NCBI GenBank assembly: GCA_003281505.1 | Contig: QCBU01000001.1 | Location: 62,001-126,000 of the forward strand | Reading direction: 5' to 3' | Source of the DNA: Prochlorococcus sp. AG-347-J14 | GTDB lineage: Bacteria > Cyanobacteriota > Cyanobacteriia > PCC-6307 > Cyanobiaceae | Length of the DNA stretch: 64,000 nt | Shown here: piece by piece, positions 18,770 to 26,876 of the stretch | Layout: every line of letters begins with the position of its first letter | Numbering within the stretch: the stretch's first letter is position 1 | Notes under the pieces: model-generated | What the model saw: only the letters and a program-made list of their open reading frames with translations | The model's database searches: none | Told to the model about the DNA's origin: nothing | Position numbers and translations under genes: made by a program

Positions 18770-19711
18770 TTAATTGATAAAGTATTTTTCTTGAATGAGA
18801 TCATTTAATTTATTCAAATCAATTTGCAATGAATCGATTGCCTCATGTAAACCATCATTAATTATATCTTCAATTCTGATATAACTCCACTTTGCTTTGA
18901 GCAAGCCTCTCATGCATTCTAATTCGGAAGGATTTTCAGGAGGAGGAGAGGTATCTATCATCTTAAGAGTATTGCTTATCCCATCAAGACAATATCTTAT
19001 TGATCTCGGAAAAATTGGATCCAGTAAAAGGAATCTTGCAACTGATTCAGGCTTAATAGAATTTTGCTCTGCTTTCCTAAACATTTGATAAGCTCCAGCG
19101 GAACGTAAAAGAGCGATCCATTGCAACTCATCAAGAACACCTCCAAGTTCATCTAGGCTGGGCAGAAGTAAATAATATTTAACATCTAAAATTCTCGATG
19201 TTTTATCAGCTCTCTCAACTAATCTTCCAAGAATGCTAAATCTCCAAGCAAGGTCTTTGCTTAAAGTCGCATCTGTAATTCCATAAAAAAGCTGACATGC
19301 TCTCCTTATTTCACTTAATTGTTCTTGTCTTGGCTTATTCCATATTGCTTCTCCTTCTTGCATATTCCAATATAAAATATTAATTTGCTCCCACATTTCT
19401 GTTGTCAACACGTCTCTTATTTGTCGTGCGTTTTCTCTAGCTAATTGAATACAAGAAATTATGCTGTTTGGATTTAAACGATCTCTTATTAAAAAATTTA
19501 TAACGTCATCAGGCTTTTTTTCTGGGAATCTTTTATCAAAAGATTCTCTGTCGCTTGAAGCATCAATTAACGGGAGCCAAGGTTCTGCACTTCCTGGTGG
19601 ACAATCTAATGACATTGCTTCACTTACTTCCACAAAACGAGATATATTTTCTGCTCGTTCTAAATAACGATTGATCCAATAAAGAGATTCTGCTACACGA
19701 CTTAAAAGCAT
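18770..19711 (-). CDS. Alpha-E domain protein (DUF403)
   Basis: 313 residues, all-alpha. Seen: MLLSRVAESLYWINRYLERAEN-like start (first residues MLLSRVAESLYWINRYLER), characteristic of alpha-E proteins, and repeated helix motifs such as GRLVERADKTSRILDVKYYLLL. No enzyme motif. Known to co-occur with circularly permuted ATP-grasp and transglutaminase genes; it is taken to be a partner or scaffold. The ATP-grasp stop codon lies 1 base before its start. Confidence 0.88.
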   Translation of the reverse strand: MLLSRVAESLYWINRYLERAENISRFVEVSEAMSLDCPPGSAEPWLPLIDASSDRESFDKRFPEKKPDDVINFLIRDRLNPNSIISCIQLARENARQIRDVLTTEMWEQINILYWNMQEGEAIWNKPRQEQLSEIRRACQLFYGITDATLSKDLAWRFSILGRLVERADKTSRILDVKYYLLLPSLDELGGVLDELQWIALLRSAGAYQMFRKAEQNSIKPESVARFLLLDPIFPRSIRYCLDGISNTLKMIDTSPPPENPSELECMRGLLKAKWSYIRIEDIINDGLHEAIDSLQIDLNKLNDLIQEKYFIN

Positions 19712-19712
19712 A

Positions 19713-21155
19713 TTATTTACCTACAACCCATGTATCTTTGCATCCTCCACCTTGAGAAGAGTTTACGACTAATGATCCTTTTTTTAATGCTACCCTCGTA
19801 AGCCCACCTGGACTAACCCATGAATCTTTTCCTCTCAAGATATATGGTCTTAAATCAACATGGCATGGATATAGTTCTCCATCGCATAACGATGGTACAG
19901 TAGATAATTCTAATGTTGGTTGTGCTACGAAATTTCTAGGATTTTTTCTAATTTTATTAGCAAATTCCTCTATTTCACTGCTTGTTGAGTGAGGCCCAAT
20001 TAACATTCCATATCCACCAGCTTCAGCGACAGACTTAACAACAAGTTTTGGTAAATTTTCTAGAACGTATTCCCGATCCTTTTCGTAATGACAAATATAT
20101 GTTTCTACATTTTTAATAATAATTTCTTCATCAAGATAATATTTAATCATTTTTGGAACAAAAGAATAAATCATTTTGTCATCTGCTATTCCAGTCCCAG
20201 GTGCATTTGCTAAAGCAACATGACCTGCCTTGAAAGCATCAAGTAATCCGCTAACACCAAGGCAGGAATCTTTTCTGAAATTAAGAGGATCTAAAAAATC
20301 ATCATCAATTCGTCTGTAAATGACATCTACCCTTTTTAAACCAGAGGTAGTTTTTAAATATACATAATTATCATTACAAATTAAGTCATGACCCTGTACT
20401 AATTGGATGCCCATTTCTTGCGCTAAATAACTATGTTCAAAATATGCACTATTAAAAATTCCAGGAGTTAGTAGAACTATTTTGGGAGTGTCTGTCCAAA
20501 CAGCAAGTTCTTGAAGAGTTTTTAAAAGATATGATGGATATTCATCAATTGGTTTTACTATTCTTCCAGAAAAAAGATTAGGGAAAATATTTTTCATAAC
20601 TAATCTATTTTCTAAAAAATAAGCAACCCCAGAAGGACACCTTAAATTATCTTCTAAAACATGCCAATCTCCTTTTCTGTCCCTTATTAAATCAAGTCCC
20701 GAAATTTGACACCATTTATTTAGTGGAGGTTTGAAACCTATCATTTGAGTTCTCCAACCTTCTGAACTCTCGATTAACTCTCTTGGAATTATTCCATCAT
20801 TAATTATATTTTGAGAATTATAAATATCGTCTAGGAATAAATCAATTGCCTCAAGCCTTTGTTTTAGGCCTTTTTCTAATGTTACCCAATCATCTTTACT
20901 TATTATTCTTGGCAGTGGATCAAAGGGTAATATTCTCTCAGTACCTTTTAAACCAGTATCGTTTAATCTGAAAGTGGCACCATGTCTTAATAATAATTTT
21001 TTTGCTGCAGAATGATTCCTGTTTAACTCTTCAAGACCCATATTATCTAAAGAGGACAGAAGTGGAATTAATATTTCTCTTGCAGAGTTGACGTTATCTT
21101 TAAAGTATTCATCAAAACTATTTTTTGGACGATAGCTTGAAAACATATATTTCAT
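19713..21155 (-). CDS. Circularly permuted ATP-grasp protein (type 2)
   Basis: 480 residues. Seen: the family start SFDEYF, HGATFRLNDTG, FDPLPRIIS, then GWRTQMIGFKPP, LEDNLRCPSGVAYFLENR, and the ATP-grasp core VYRRIDDDFLDPLNF, NAPGTGIADDK and the final HVDLRPYILRGKDSWVSPGGLTRVALKKGS. Known: a predicted amide-ligase of a peptide-synthesising trio (ATP-grasp, alpha-E, transglutaminase). Product unknown. First gene of the trio, with its own promoter region in the 129-base gap to 21285. Confidence 0.9.
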   Translation of the reverse strand: MKYMFSSYRPKNSFDEYFKDNVNSAREILIPLLSSLDNMGLEELNRNHSAAKKLLLRHGATFRLNDTGLKGTERILPFDPLPRIISKDDWVTLEKGLKQRLEAIDLFLDDIYNSQNIINDGIIPRELIESSEGWRTQMIGFKPPLNKWCQISGLDLIRDRKGDWHVLEDNLRCPSGVAYFLENRLVMKNIFPNLFSGRIVKPIDEYPSYLLKTLQELAVWTDTPKIVLLTPGIFNSAYFEHSYLAQEMGIQLVQGHDLICNDNYVYLKTTSGLKRVDVIYRRIDDDFLDPLNFRKDSCLGVSGLLDAFKAGHVALANAPGTGIADDKMIYSFVPKMIKYYLDEEIIIKNVETYICHYEKDREYVLENLPKLVVKSVAEAGGYGMLIGPHSTSSEIEEFANKIRKNPRNFVAQPTLELSTVPSLCDGELYPCHVDLRPYILRGKDSWVSPGGLTRVALKKGSLVVNSSQGGGCKDTWVVGK

Positions 21156-21284
21156 GGTTTAATAACTTTTACTTTAGCTTCAAATCTTTATTCGTATTTA
21201 TGGCTACAAAAAAAAACATCTCCTGACTCGATCTATTTCTTTATTTTGATCATTGAAGTATATTTTTTAAAAATCTAAAAAAGT

Positions 21285-21521
21285 ATGAATTCTAGTAATT
21301 GGCAATTTGTTTTTTTTAGATATTTCGCAAGCTTTCTTTTTATTCTCTCTCACAGTTTGCTGGTTCTTGATCATTTACCTATTGGGGCTGCACTCCATGG
21401 ACTTGGGGAAGTTTTTATTGCGCCTTGGGCGTTTAGGGAAAGAGCTTGGGATCTTGTGGTTATTGCAGTTTTATTTTTCTTCTTCGATATCTGGGGACTT
21501 ATAAACACTCCTTGGAATTAA
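21285..21521 (+). CDS. Small two-span membrane protein, unknown
   Basis: 78 residues with two hydrophobic segments (about 11-30 and 53-70) separated by GAALHGLGEVFIAPWAFRERAWD. Conserved-looking residues (HGLGE, PWAFRER) suggest a real family, but I do not recognise it. Divergent from the ATP-grasp gene. Confidence 0.6.
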   Translation: MNSSNWQFVFFRYFASFLFILSHSLLVLDHLPIGAALHGLGEVFIAPWAFRERAWDLVVIAVLFFFFDIWGLINTPWN

Positions 21522-21552
21522 CTGATATTATTTATTTACTAATTCTGGGAAA

Positions 21553-21786
21553 ATGATATTAAAAATGAAGTTTTATTTTTATCAAATTTTTAAAATAATT
21601 TTTCTTTTGTTACTTTCGAATATTTCCAATTTACATGCACATAATCTAATTAATGGTGGTTGCAAAGGTCATTGTGGACAGAAAGTTAAATCAATAAATA
21701 ATGAAAAAAAATTAAAAAGTTTTGATGATCAAATAAATGTTGAGAGTAAAAATTCATGTTTAAATAAATCTCTTTGTAGAGGTTGA
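21553..21786 (+). CDS. Small exported Cys/His protein, unknown
   Basis: 77 residues: signal peptide (about 1-29, ending SNLHA), then HNLINGGCKGHCGQK with two Cys and two His, and two more Cys near the end (NSCLNKSLCRG). The Cys/His density is consistent with metal or disulfide chemistry outside the cytoplasm, but nothing in it names a function. Lies 31 bases after the previous gene. Confidence 0.55.
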   Translation: MILKMKFYFYQIFKIIFLLLLSNISNLHAHNLINGGCKGHCGQKVKSINNEKKLKSFDDQINVESKNSCLNKSLCRG

Positions 21787-21809
21787 CTTACTGAATTTTT
21801 TAAATAGTT

Positions 21810-22085
21810 TTATGAAATTGTTTCTTTGACAATGATCATTAAAGTGCTATTTGCTTGATAATTTTTATTAGGAGGATTTATTTGATTTTTAATTAAAAAA
21901 ATAAAAGTATATATTAATGGTAAAAGTAATGATGACGCAGCAAATAAAGCAATTATCTGGTTCAATCTAATATATGGTTTTTTTACGAGATCCTCTCCAC
22001 ACAAGCCACAAATCAAAGTACCTTTTGAGGATTGTTTTTGAAATTGATATTTAGGATTGCAATATGGGCAATAATATCGAACCAT
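21810..22085 (-). CDS. Zinc-ribbon membrane protein, unknown
   Basis: 91 residues: an N-terminal zinc ribbon (YYCPYCNPKYQF, then ICGLCGED) with four Cys, then one membrane helix (about 47-68). Unknown function; small ribbon-plus-helix proteins of this kind are common in marine cyanobacteria. Its start lies 56 bases beyond the terminator at 22142-22173. Confidence 0.65.
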   Translation of the reverse strand: MVRYYCPYCNPKYQFQKQSSKGTLICGLCGEDLVKKPYIRLNQIIALFAASSLLLPLIYTFIFLIKNQINPPNKNYQANSTLMIIVKETIS

Positions 22086-22141
22086 TTTTAAATTTTATTG
22101 TTTTAATCATTATCTATAAAAGTAGAAGAAAGTCATCTTAT

Positions 22142-22173
22142 AAAAAAAAGAGGGCTTATTTAAGCCCTCTTTT
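22142..22173 (-). terminator. Strong Rho-independent terminator (minus strand)
   Basis: Ten-bp perfect stem AGAGGGCTTA/TAAGCCCTCT (22149-22158 and 22161-22170) with a two-base loop. On the minus strand it is followed by eight T; on the plus strand the tail is only TTT, so it mainly serves a minus-strand transcript ending here. The next minus-strand gene begins downstream at 22085, so this terminator belongs to a separate RNA. Confidence 0.85.
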
Positions 22174-22268
22174 ATCTCTTACTTATATTTTTTACTGAAG
22201 TTATTAACGCACCTAAATCATGGATCCTTGTCGCTAACTTCTTTTAAGCTAATGCTCACCAAAATTAA

Positions 22269-22358
22269 CTAATTGTCTTTAACTGGGGCAAAAACTCTAG
22301 AATTAAGCTTGTTTCTTAAAGGGCACCTAAACGATGCAGAAGAAGGAAGCTTAGACAT
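22269..22358 (-). CDS. Candidate 29-residue peptide in the 22.1-22.5 kb RNA
   Basis: ATG 22358 to TAG 22269-22271. The peptide begins MSKLPSSASFRCPLRN and ends FAPVKDN; its composition (Ser, Arg, Pro) is unlike random AT-rich translation, which in this genome is rich in Ile, Lys, Asn and Phe. No recognisable family and no good Shine-Dalgarno. Confidence is limited by length. Confidence 0.35.
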   Translation of the reverse strand: MSKLPSSASFRCPLRNKLNSRVFAPVKDN

Positions 22359-22399
22359 TAATAAAAAATAATTGGAGCAGTTAATTAAATTAGTTCGTT

Positions 22400-22432
22400 T
22401 TATTCCGAAATTTCAGGCTGGCTATCGATCAT
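22400..22432 (-). CDS. Candidate 10-residue leader peptide
   Basis: ATG 22432 to TAA 22400-22402, encoding MIDSQPEISE. It is preceded by a full AGGAGG eight bases upstream, which is stronger than most ribosome sites in this window. It could be an upstream leader frame for the 29-codon frame or an incidental match. Confidence 0.35.
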   Translation of the reverse strand: MIDSQPEISE

Positions 22433-22644
22433 TTTGAAAGACCTCCTAGAACTCAACAATATAAAATTAGGAAAATATTTCTCTAAAGACAATCCGTTTT
22501 TATACGCATTGCTTTTTTATTAAAAATGTCCGAAAGTGGTAATCAATCTCGTTAATTTTTTTGAGATATTTTTAGTAAGTTTTGCTTATTTCTTTTGATA
22601 TTTAATTCGACTATCTTGATTTTAAATAATTGAGGAACTCTTTT

Positions 22645-22800
22645 ATGAATCATTCGAAAGAAGTTAGGAAAGCTGATCAATCTAATCCCATAGACGAATA
22701 TTTTCAATGTCTCTCATATTGCGATATTCACCCAAAAGGTATAGATAATGACTGTGAAGTCATCTGTATGGAAAGACATTTAAAAGCTAACTATTGGTAG
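22645..22800 (+). CDS. Small Cys-rich protein, unknown
   Basis: 51 residues: MNHSKEVRKADQ, then FQCLSYCDIHPKGIDNDCEVIC with four Cys and one His inside 23 residues, and a tail with ERHLKANYW. GAGGAA lies ten bases before the ATG. The spacing (C-3-C, then C-3-C) could bind one metal or make two disulfides; no signal peptide. Its position directly before the zinc genes is suggestive but does not prove a role in zinc handling. Confidence 0.6.
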   Translation: MNHSKEVRKADQSNPIDEYFQCLSYCDIHPKGIDNDCEVICMERHLKANYW

Positions 22801-22833
22801 TTTGAATTATTTTATTTTCCTGCTTAAATTCCT

Positions 22834-23892
22834 TCAAAAAGAATTAGTACGAACTTTAAATTTCCAAACATTTACAACACCTTTTGCGTTAACTGCAGCT
22901 AGTGCACAATCATCAGGTCTCCACGAAAGTGCACCCACTAAATCGCCTGCGAATGCAGCCCCAACTGGGTCACCATTACCGTCTTTTTTTAGAAAACTTG
23001 CGACAACAGAACCATCTCTAGATCCGGAAGCTACAAGCATGCCTTTATTTGAAAAGGCTAGGCTAGAAATAGGTTCGGTATGGTGCCATAGCTCTCCCGG
23101 CATAGTTCCCTCGGGACCGTCACCTATAAAGCTCCACACTGTAATTCTTTCACTGCCACTAGTTGCCAGTAACTTTCCACTATCGTCAAAAGAAAGGTGA
23201 CTAGGTTTCCCTGGGTATCCTGTCATTTCAGCATCCATTCCGGTTGATCTTCTCCAAAAATGAACTGAATTGTCTTGACTACCGCAAGCGACTATATCAC
23301 CATCAGGACTTAATTCCATTGAGACTAATGATCCTTGCCATTCGAGCTTTTGATTCGTTTTATTATTTACTATGTCAAAGAATGTTACTCTCCCGTAGCA
23401 GGCTGTAGCTAGCTCATTATTATTTGACCATTTTATTGCACTCACTGTGCTTGGATGATCATCTGATACCCATTTTTCTTCACCAATTTCATTAAAAACA
23501 TATACTTTTTTTGAAGAAGCTGCTGCAAGAAATAAGCCATCATTTGACCACTTAAGATGCTCTACCCAAGCCTTGCCAAGATCGAGAGTTTTAATTACTT
23601 TACCTTCGTGACAATTATATATTTGAATATTTCCATCTTGACCGGAAGTTGCAAAAATCTCTCCTTCTGGATGAATGGACATTGCTAATAGACCAGCAGA
23701 GTGTGTATTTTCTTTTTTCCAAATAATTTTCCCAGTATCTCCTTCAAAGGCAAAAATACCTCCTGCTACATCCCCAACAATGAATAACTTTCCTTTAGTA
23801 GCCCAACCACAAACTATGGCATAATCATTAACTTCAGCTGTCCATCCCTCGTGGAACATGCCTCTTGGGCTAAATGATTCTATATCAGGCAT
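22834..23892 (-). CDS. WD40-repeat protein of the zinc locus
   Basis: 352 residues forming about seven WD40 blades (for example GKIIWKKENTHSAGLLAMS, GEIFATSGQDGNIQIYNC, GDIVACGSQDNSVHFWRR, GMLVASGSRDGSVVASFL). No enzyme motif or membrane segment: a predicted protein-binding propeller in the cytoplasm. It overlaps the 3' end of the COG0523 GTPase gene by 13 bases, so the two are co-translated; it is probably a partner of that GTPase or of its zinc clients. Confidence 0.85.
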   Translation of the reverse strand: MPDIESFSPRGMFHEGWTAEVNDYAIVCGWATKGKLFIVGDVAGGIFAFEGDTGKIIWKKENTHSAGLLAMSIHPEGEIFATSGQDGNIQIYNCHEGKVIKTLDLGKAWVEHLKWSNDGLFLAAASSKKVYVFNEIGEEKWVSDDHPSTVSAIKWSNNNELATACYGRVTFFDIVNNKTNQKLEWQGSLVSMELSPDGDIVACGSQDNSVHFWRRSTGMDAEMTGYPGKPSHLSFDDSGKLLATSGSERITVWSFIGDGPEGTMPGELWHHTEPISSLAFSNKGMLVASGSRDGSVVASFLKKDGNGDPVGAAFAGDLVGALSWRPDDCALAAVNAKGVVNVWKFKVRTNSF

Positions 23893-25235
23893 TTTTCAAA
23901 ACCTTCTTTCATCTCTTTCTCGTCCAAATTTCTACCTATAAAAACAAGTTGGTTTCTACGAGGTTCGTTACCCCATTCCTTATCAGGTTGCGCTGTAAAT
24001 AACATATGTACCCCTTGGAAAACTATTCTCTGTGGGTTGCCTGAGTAGCTAATGAAACCTTTAGTTCTAAATATATCCACCCCTTTTTCAGAAAGAAGTC
24101 TGCCCAACCAAGTATTAAGTTTTTCTGGATCAACATCTCCAAATCGTTCAATTGCAATGGACGTTACTTCATCATCGTGCTCGTGCTCGGCTTGCCAGAA
24201 TCTTTCAATATTAAATGGGATCTCTTTTGAATTATTGTCTTCACTTTTAATGATTTTCAGATTGAATTCTTCAGCAGTGTGCTGTGTATATAAACCTATC
24301 TTTGATCCCTTTTCGATATTTAATATGAATGATTTATTTCCTTTATCCTCCAATTTAAGTTTTATATGTTCTCCAAATGGAATGATATTCCCAGGTTCTA
24401 AGCTTTTAGCTTTTTCTGCATAAAGTCTTACGCAGGATTCAGCACCATCTTTAAGTTCTTCTTCACTCTCATCTTGATTAGCGAAAGCTACTAATGACAT
24501 TTCTGGATCGGGACCTTCTTCTAGCATTAATTCATATTTACCTGCAGCAAGGTCGTAAACACCTGTCCATTCAAAAGGATATTCTGGTTCAAGAAATGTT
24601 GGTCTGCGTTTAAGGATTTGATCGAGATCAAATGCACTTAGATTTAGGACTGTTTCGATTGGTACTTGGGCATTCTCGGCTCTAATGATTCGAGTCATTC
24701 GGTTCATATCTCTCAATCTCGATTCAAGAGTATCTAGTGCATCATCGGAGACTAAATCAGTTTTATTAAGGACAAGAACATCTGCAAACGCAACTTGTTC
24801 TGAACTTTCATCACTTCTTCCTAGCTGCTGATCAATATGAGCAGCATCAACTAAAGTTACAATTCCATCAAGAGTAAATTCAGAACTAATTTCTTCATCC
24901 ATGAAAAATGTCTGCGCGACTGGCCCAGGATCTGCTAATCCGGTCGTTTCTACTAAAACATAGTCAAACTTATCTCTTCTTTTCATAAGGTTGCCAAGGA
25001 CTCTTATTAAATCACCGCGAACAGTACAACAAATGCACCCGTTTGACATTTCAAACACTTCTTCATCGGCATTAATTACGAGTCCTTGATCTATCCCTAC
25101 TTCACCGTATTCATTCTCAATTACGGCTATTCTTTTCCCGTGCTCTTCGCTTAGTATTCTATTAAGTAAAGTAGTTTTTCCTGAACCAAGAAATCCAGTG
25201 AGAATAGTAACTGGAACTTTATCTTTGATGCTCAT
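23880..25235 (-). CDS. COG0523 (CobW/ZNG-like) GTPase with extra inserted domain
   Basis: 451-residue metal-chaperone GTPase. Seen: Walker A GFLGSGKTT (14-22), ENEYGEVGIDQ, the COG0523 metal motif GCICC (66-70), VETTGLADPGPV, NKTD (157-160) and a CobW C-terminal domain (about 357-448). Between GTPase and CobW_C lies an extra 110-residue stretch (about 221-330, FEWTGVYDLAAGKYE to TQHTAEEFNLK) followed by HEHDDE (351-356). The stretch matches one inside ZnuA. Known: Zur-regulated COG0523 proteins deliver zinc under starvation; here that role is inferred from the neighbourhood and the candidate Zur box upstream. Confidence 0.9.
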   Translation of the reverse strand: MSIKDKVPVTILTGFLGSGKTTLLNRILSEEHGKRIAVIENEYGEVGIDQGLVINADEEVFEMSNGCICCTVRGDLIRVLGNLMKRRDKFDYVLVETTGLADPGPVAQTFFMDEEISSEFTLDGIVTLVDAAHIDQQLGRSDESSEQVAFADVLVLNKTDLVSDDALDTLESRLRDMNRMTRIIRAENAQVPIETVLNLSAFDLDQILKRRPTFLEPEYPFEWTGVYDLAAGKYELMLEEGPDPEMSLVAFANQDESEEELKDGAESCVRLYAEKAKSLEPGNIIPFGEHIKLKLEDKGNKSFILNIEKGSKIGLYTQHTAEEFNLKIIKSEDNNSKEIPFNIERFWQAEHEHDDEVTSIAIERFGDVDPEKLNTWLGRLLSEKGVDIFRTKGFISYSGNPQRIVFQGVHMLFTAQPDKEWGNEPRRNQLVFIGRNLDEKEMKEGFEKCLI

Positions 25236-25285
25236 TTAATGATTTTTACCAAATAAACAATAGTTTAATAATAGTAATAATAAGA

Positions 25286-25304
25286 AATGAAAACCGTTTT
25301 TATT
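25286..25304 (-). promoter_or_regulatory. Candidate Zur box upstream of the COG0523 GTPase gene
   Basis: 9-1-9 inverted repeat AATGAAAAC-C-GTTTTTATT; 8 of 9 half-site positions pair. It lies 51 bases upstream of the GTPase start and has the same architecture as the site before znuA/znuC. Assignment to Zur is inferred from architecture and neighbours. Confidence 0.5.
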
Positions 25305-25312
25305 AGAAAAAT

Positions 25313-26854
25313 TTAATCTGAAAGTTTGTACCATTCAGACTCAAGATTGGAGCCAGATTCTTTATCACAGCTTCCACCTAATGAATCAACAATTGTACAA
25401 GTGTTGTGTACGGCTACTGAAACCGTATTACCATCCATCATCAATCCATCAACGAATATTTGATTAGAAGCTAAAGGAACTGAACTTTGTCTACTTAAGT
25501 TCCTTAATAACTTAGATGCTGGAATTTGTTCAGGAAATATTGCCTGAACTTTCTCTTCATCTAACATTTTTAAAGTAGAACTTATGTTGTCTGGCCTTAA
25601 GCTTGAGGAGTCTCCAAGAAAGTCAAGTAAACTAATGGTTTCAAAACCAAATGCATCTCCGTAGTATTCCATTGCTTTGTGTTTAGAGACAATTACTCTG
25701 TTTTCCTCAGGAATAGAGCTTACTTGTTCGACGATCCAACTATCTAAGCCTTCTAAGAGAGAATCAGCTTTTTCGAATCTTTCATTAATTAGTTTTCTGT
25801 CACCTCTATTAAAAACTGAAATTTCTTTCTTTAAACTTTTGCTTATAAGATCTCCCATTTTTATGATGTTATGTGGATCATGCCATACATGTGGATCTAG
25901 ACCTCCATGGTCATGATGGTGATGCCCCTCTCCTTCGTCTGGAACTTGTGCTATTGGTTCTACATCACTATTTGAAACGTCTTTAAAAAAGTGTTGAGTT
26001 GCTTCAAACTCAAATGGCATGTGTTCAGTAAAAAATATATATTCACCATCTTCTTTGATATCCACGTTAAAAACAGTACTTTCTTTTCTTTGATCAAAGT
26101 TAAGAACAAAAGCTTTATTACTTGCTATCAAAGTTCCATCATTTTTTCTGCTTATTGAGTCTTTAGATCCTAATAATTCTTTGGCTAAATCTTCAGACCC
26201 TTCTATGTCATTAGATTTGAGAATCACCATCTTCATTGCAGGATCTGCATATTCGCCATCGACTTTTTCAAATGACCATTTGTATGAACCCTTAGAAAGC
26301 TGGAATTTACCTGCCCATTCGAAAGCACCCTCAGCATGATCATCATGACCTCCATGATCAGAATGATCATCATGACCTCCATGATCAGAATGATCATCTA
26401 CCTTAGCTGAATGTTCAGCATGATCGTCATGTCCGCCATGGTCTGAGTGGTCATCGTGACCTTCATGATCAGAATGATCATCTACGTCTATTGCACTAAC
26501 ACCTACAACAACAGTATTCTTTTTACTTTCCCAATTTCTCATACTTGGAGTCATTTCTTTGCCAAGAGTGAATACTTTGTCTGCGCTATTTAGTAATTGA
26601 GCTTGTCTTGGATTGATCTTTAAGTCATGAACATCCTGTTTTCTATCTACTAAGCATGTAACTTCGTCAGATGGTAACGCAATTGATTTAACTAAATCAC
26701 AAACTAGTGGTTCTACTGCTACGTATGACTTCCCTTTAGCCATTACATCCTGCCCAAAACCAGAAAATATAATCGTTCCAGCGATTACGGAATTTTTAAT
26801 AATTGACTTACTTGAACATGTTTTATTTGATAAAAGTCTTTTAAAAATTGACAT
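25313..26854 (-). CDS. znuA: Zinc ABC transporter binding protein ZnuA, with enlarged insert
   Basis: Periplasmic zinc-binding protein, 513 residues against the usual 300-350. Seen: signal peptide (1-39), YVAVEPLVCDLVKSIA, VHDLKINPRQAQLLNSADKVF, a His/Asp-rich tract of DDHSDHGGH units (about 124-174), an extra 105-residue domain (178-282, FEWAGKFQLSKGSYK to FTEHMPFEFE), a second HHHHDHGG (311-318), LDPHVWHDPHNI (319-330) and the C-terminal half with SKHKAMEYYGDAFGFE and FPEQIPASK. The extra domain is shared with the neighbouring GTPase. Divergent from znuC across a 137-base spacer with a Zur-like palindrome. Confidence 0.93.
   Translation of the reverse strand: MSIFKRLLSNKTCSSKSIIKNSVIAGTIIFSGFGQDVMAKGKSYVAVEPLVCDLVKSIALPSDEVTCLVDRKQDVHDLKINPRQAQLLNSADKVFTLGKEMTPSMRNWESKKNTVVVGVSAIDVDDHSDHEGHDDHSDHGGHDDHAEHSAKVDDHSDHGGHDDHSDHGGHDDHAEGAFEWAGKFQLSKGSYKWSFEKVDGEYADPAMKMVILKSNDIEGSEDLAKELLGSKDSISRKNDGTLIASNKAFVLNFDQRKESTVFNVDIKEDGEYIFFTEHMPFEFEATQHFFKDVSNSDVEPIAQVPDEGEGHHHHDHGGLDPHVWHDPHNIIKMGDLISKSLKKEISVFNRGDRKLINERFEKADSLLEGLDSWIVEQVSSIPEENRVIVSKHKAMEYYGDAFGFETISLLDFLGDSSSLRPDNISSTLKMLDEEKVQAIFPEQIPASKLLRNLSRQSSVPLASNQIFVDGLMMDGNTVSVAVHNTCTIVDSLGGSCDKESGSNLESEWYKLSD
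26333..26485 (-). repeat. His/Asp-rich tandem repeats inside znuA
   Basis: Imperfect repeats of about 21 bases encoding DDHSDHG/GHDDHxx units (ZnuA residues 124-174). The two copies of GATCATCATGACCTCCATGA are identical at the DNA level, indicating recent duplication. In ZnuA proteins this loop binds extra zinc. Confidence 0.85.
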
Positions 26855-26876
26855 AAAAAATTATTAAATACTTAAA

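Larger units (their letters stand above)
22142..22500 (-). ncRNA. Candidate structured RNA with short reading frames, minus strand
   Basis: The 559-base gap between 22085 and 22645 has no long gene. On the minus strand I see, in order: a TATAAA-like element near 22508-22513; AGGAGG (about 22441-22446) followed by a 10-codon frame from ATG 22432; a 29-codon frame from ATG 22358; a GAAGTTA/TAACTTC pairing (22197-22203 with 22235-22241); and a strong terminator. The order suggests one transcript of about 350 nt. Whether it acts as RNA, as peptides or both is open; it does not match 6S RNA or tmRNA features that I can recall. The upstream end is a guess. Confidence 0.45.

Noticed and set aside
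22142-22640. 6S RNA, tmRNA or a tRNA in the long gap
   Set aside because: No 6S-like closing stems, no tmRNA tag frame and no T-arm/acceptor pairing could be found by eye.
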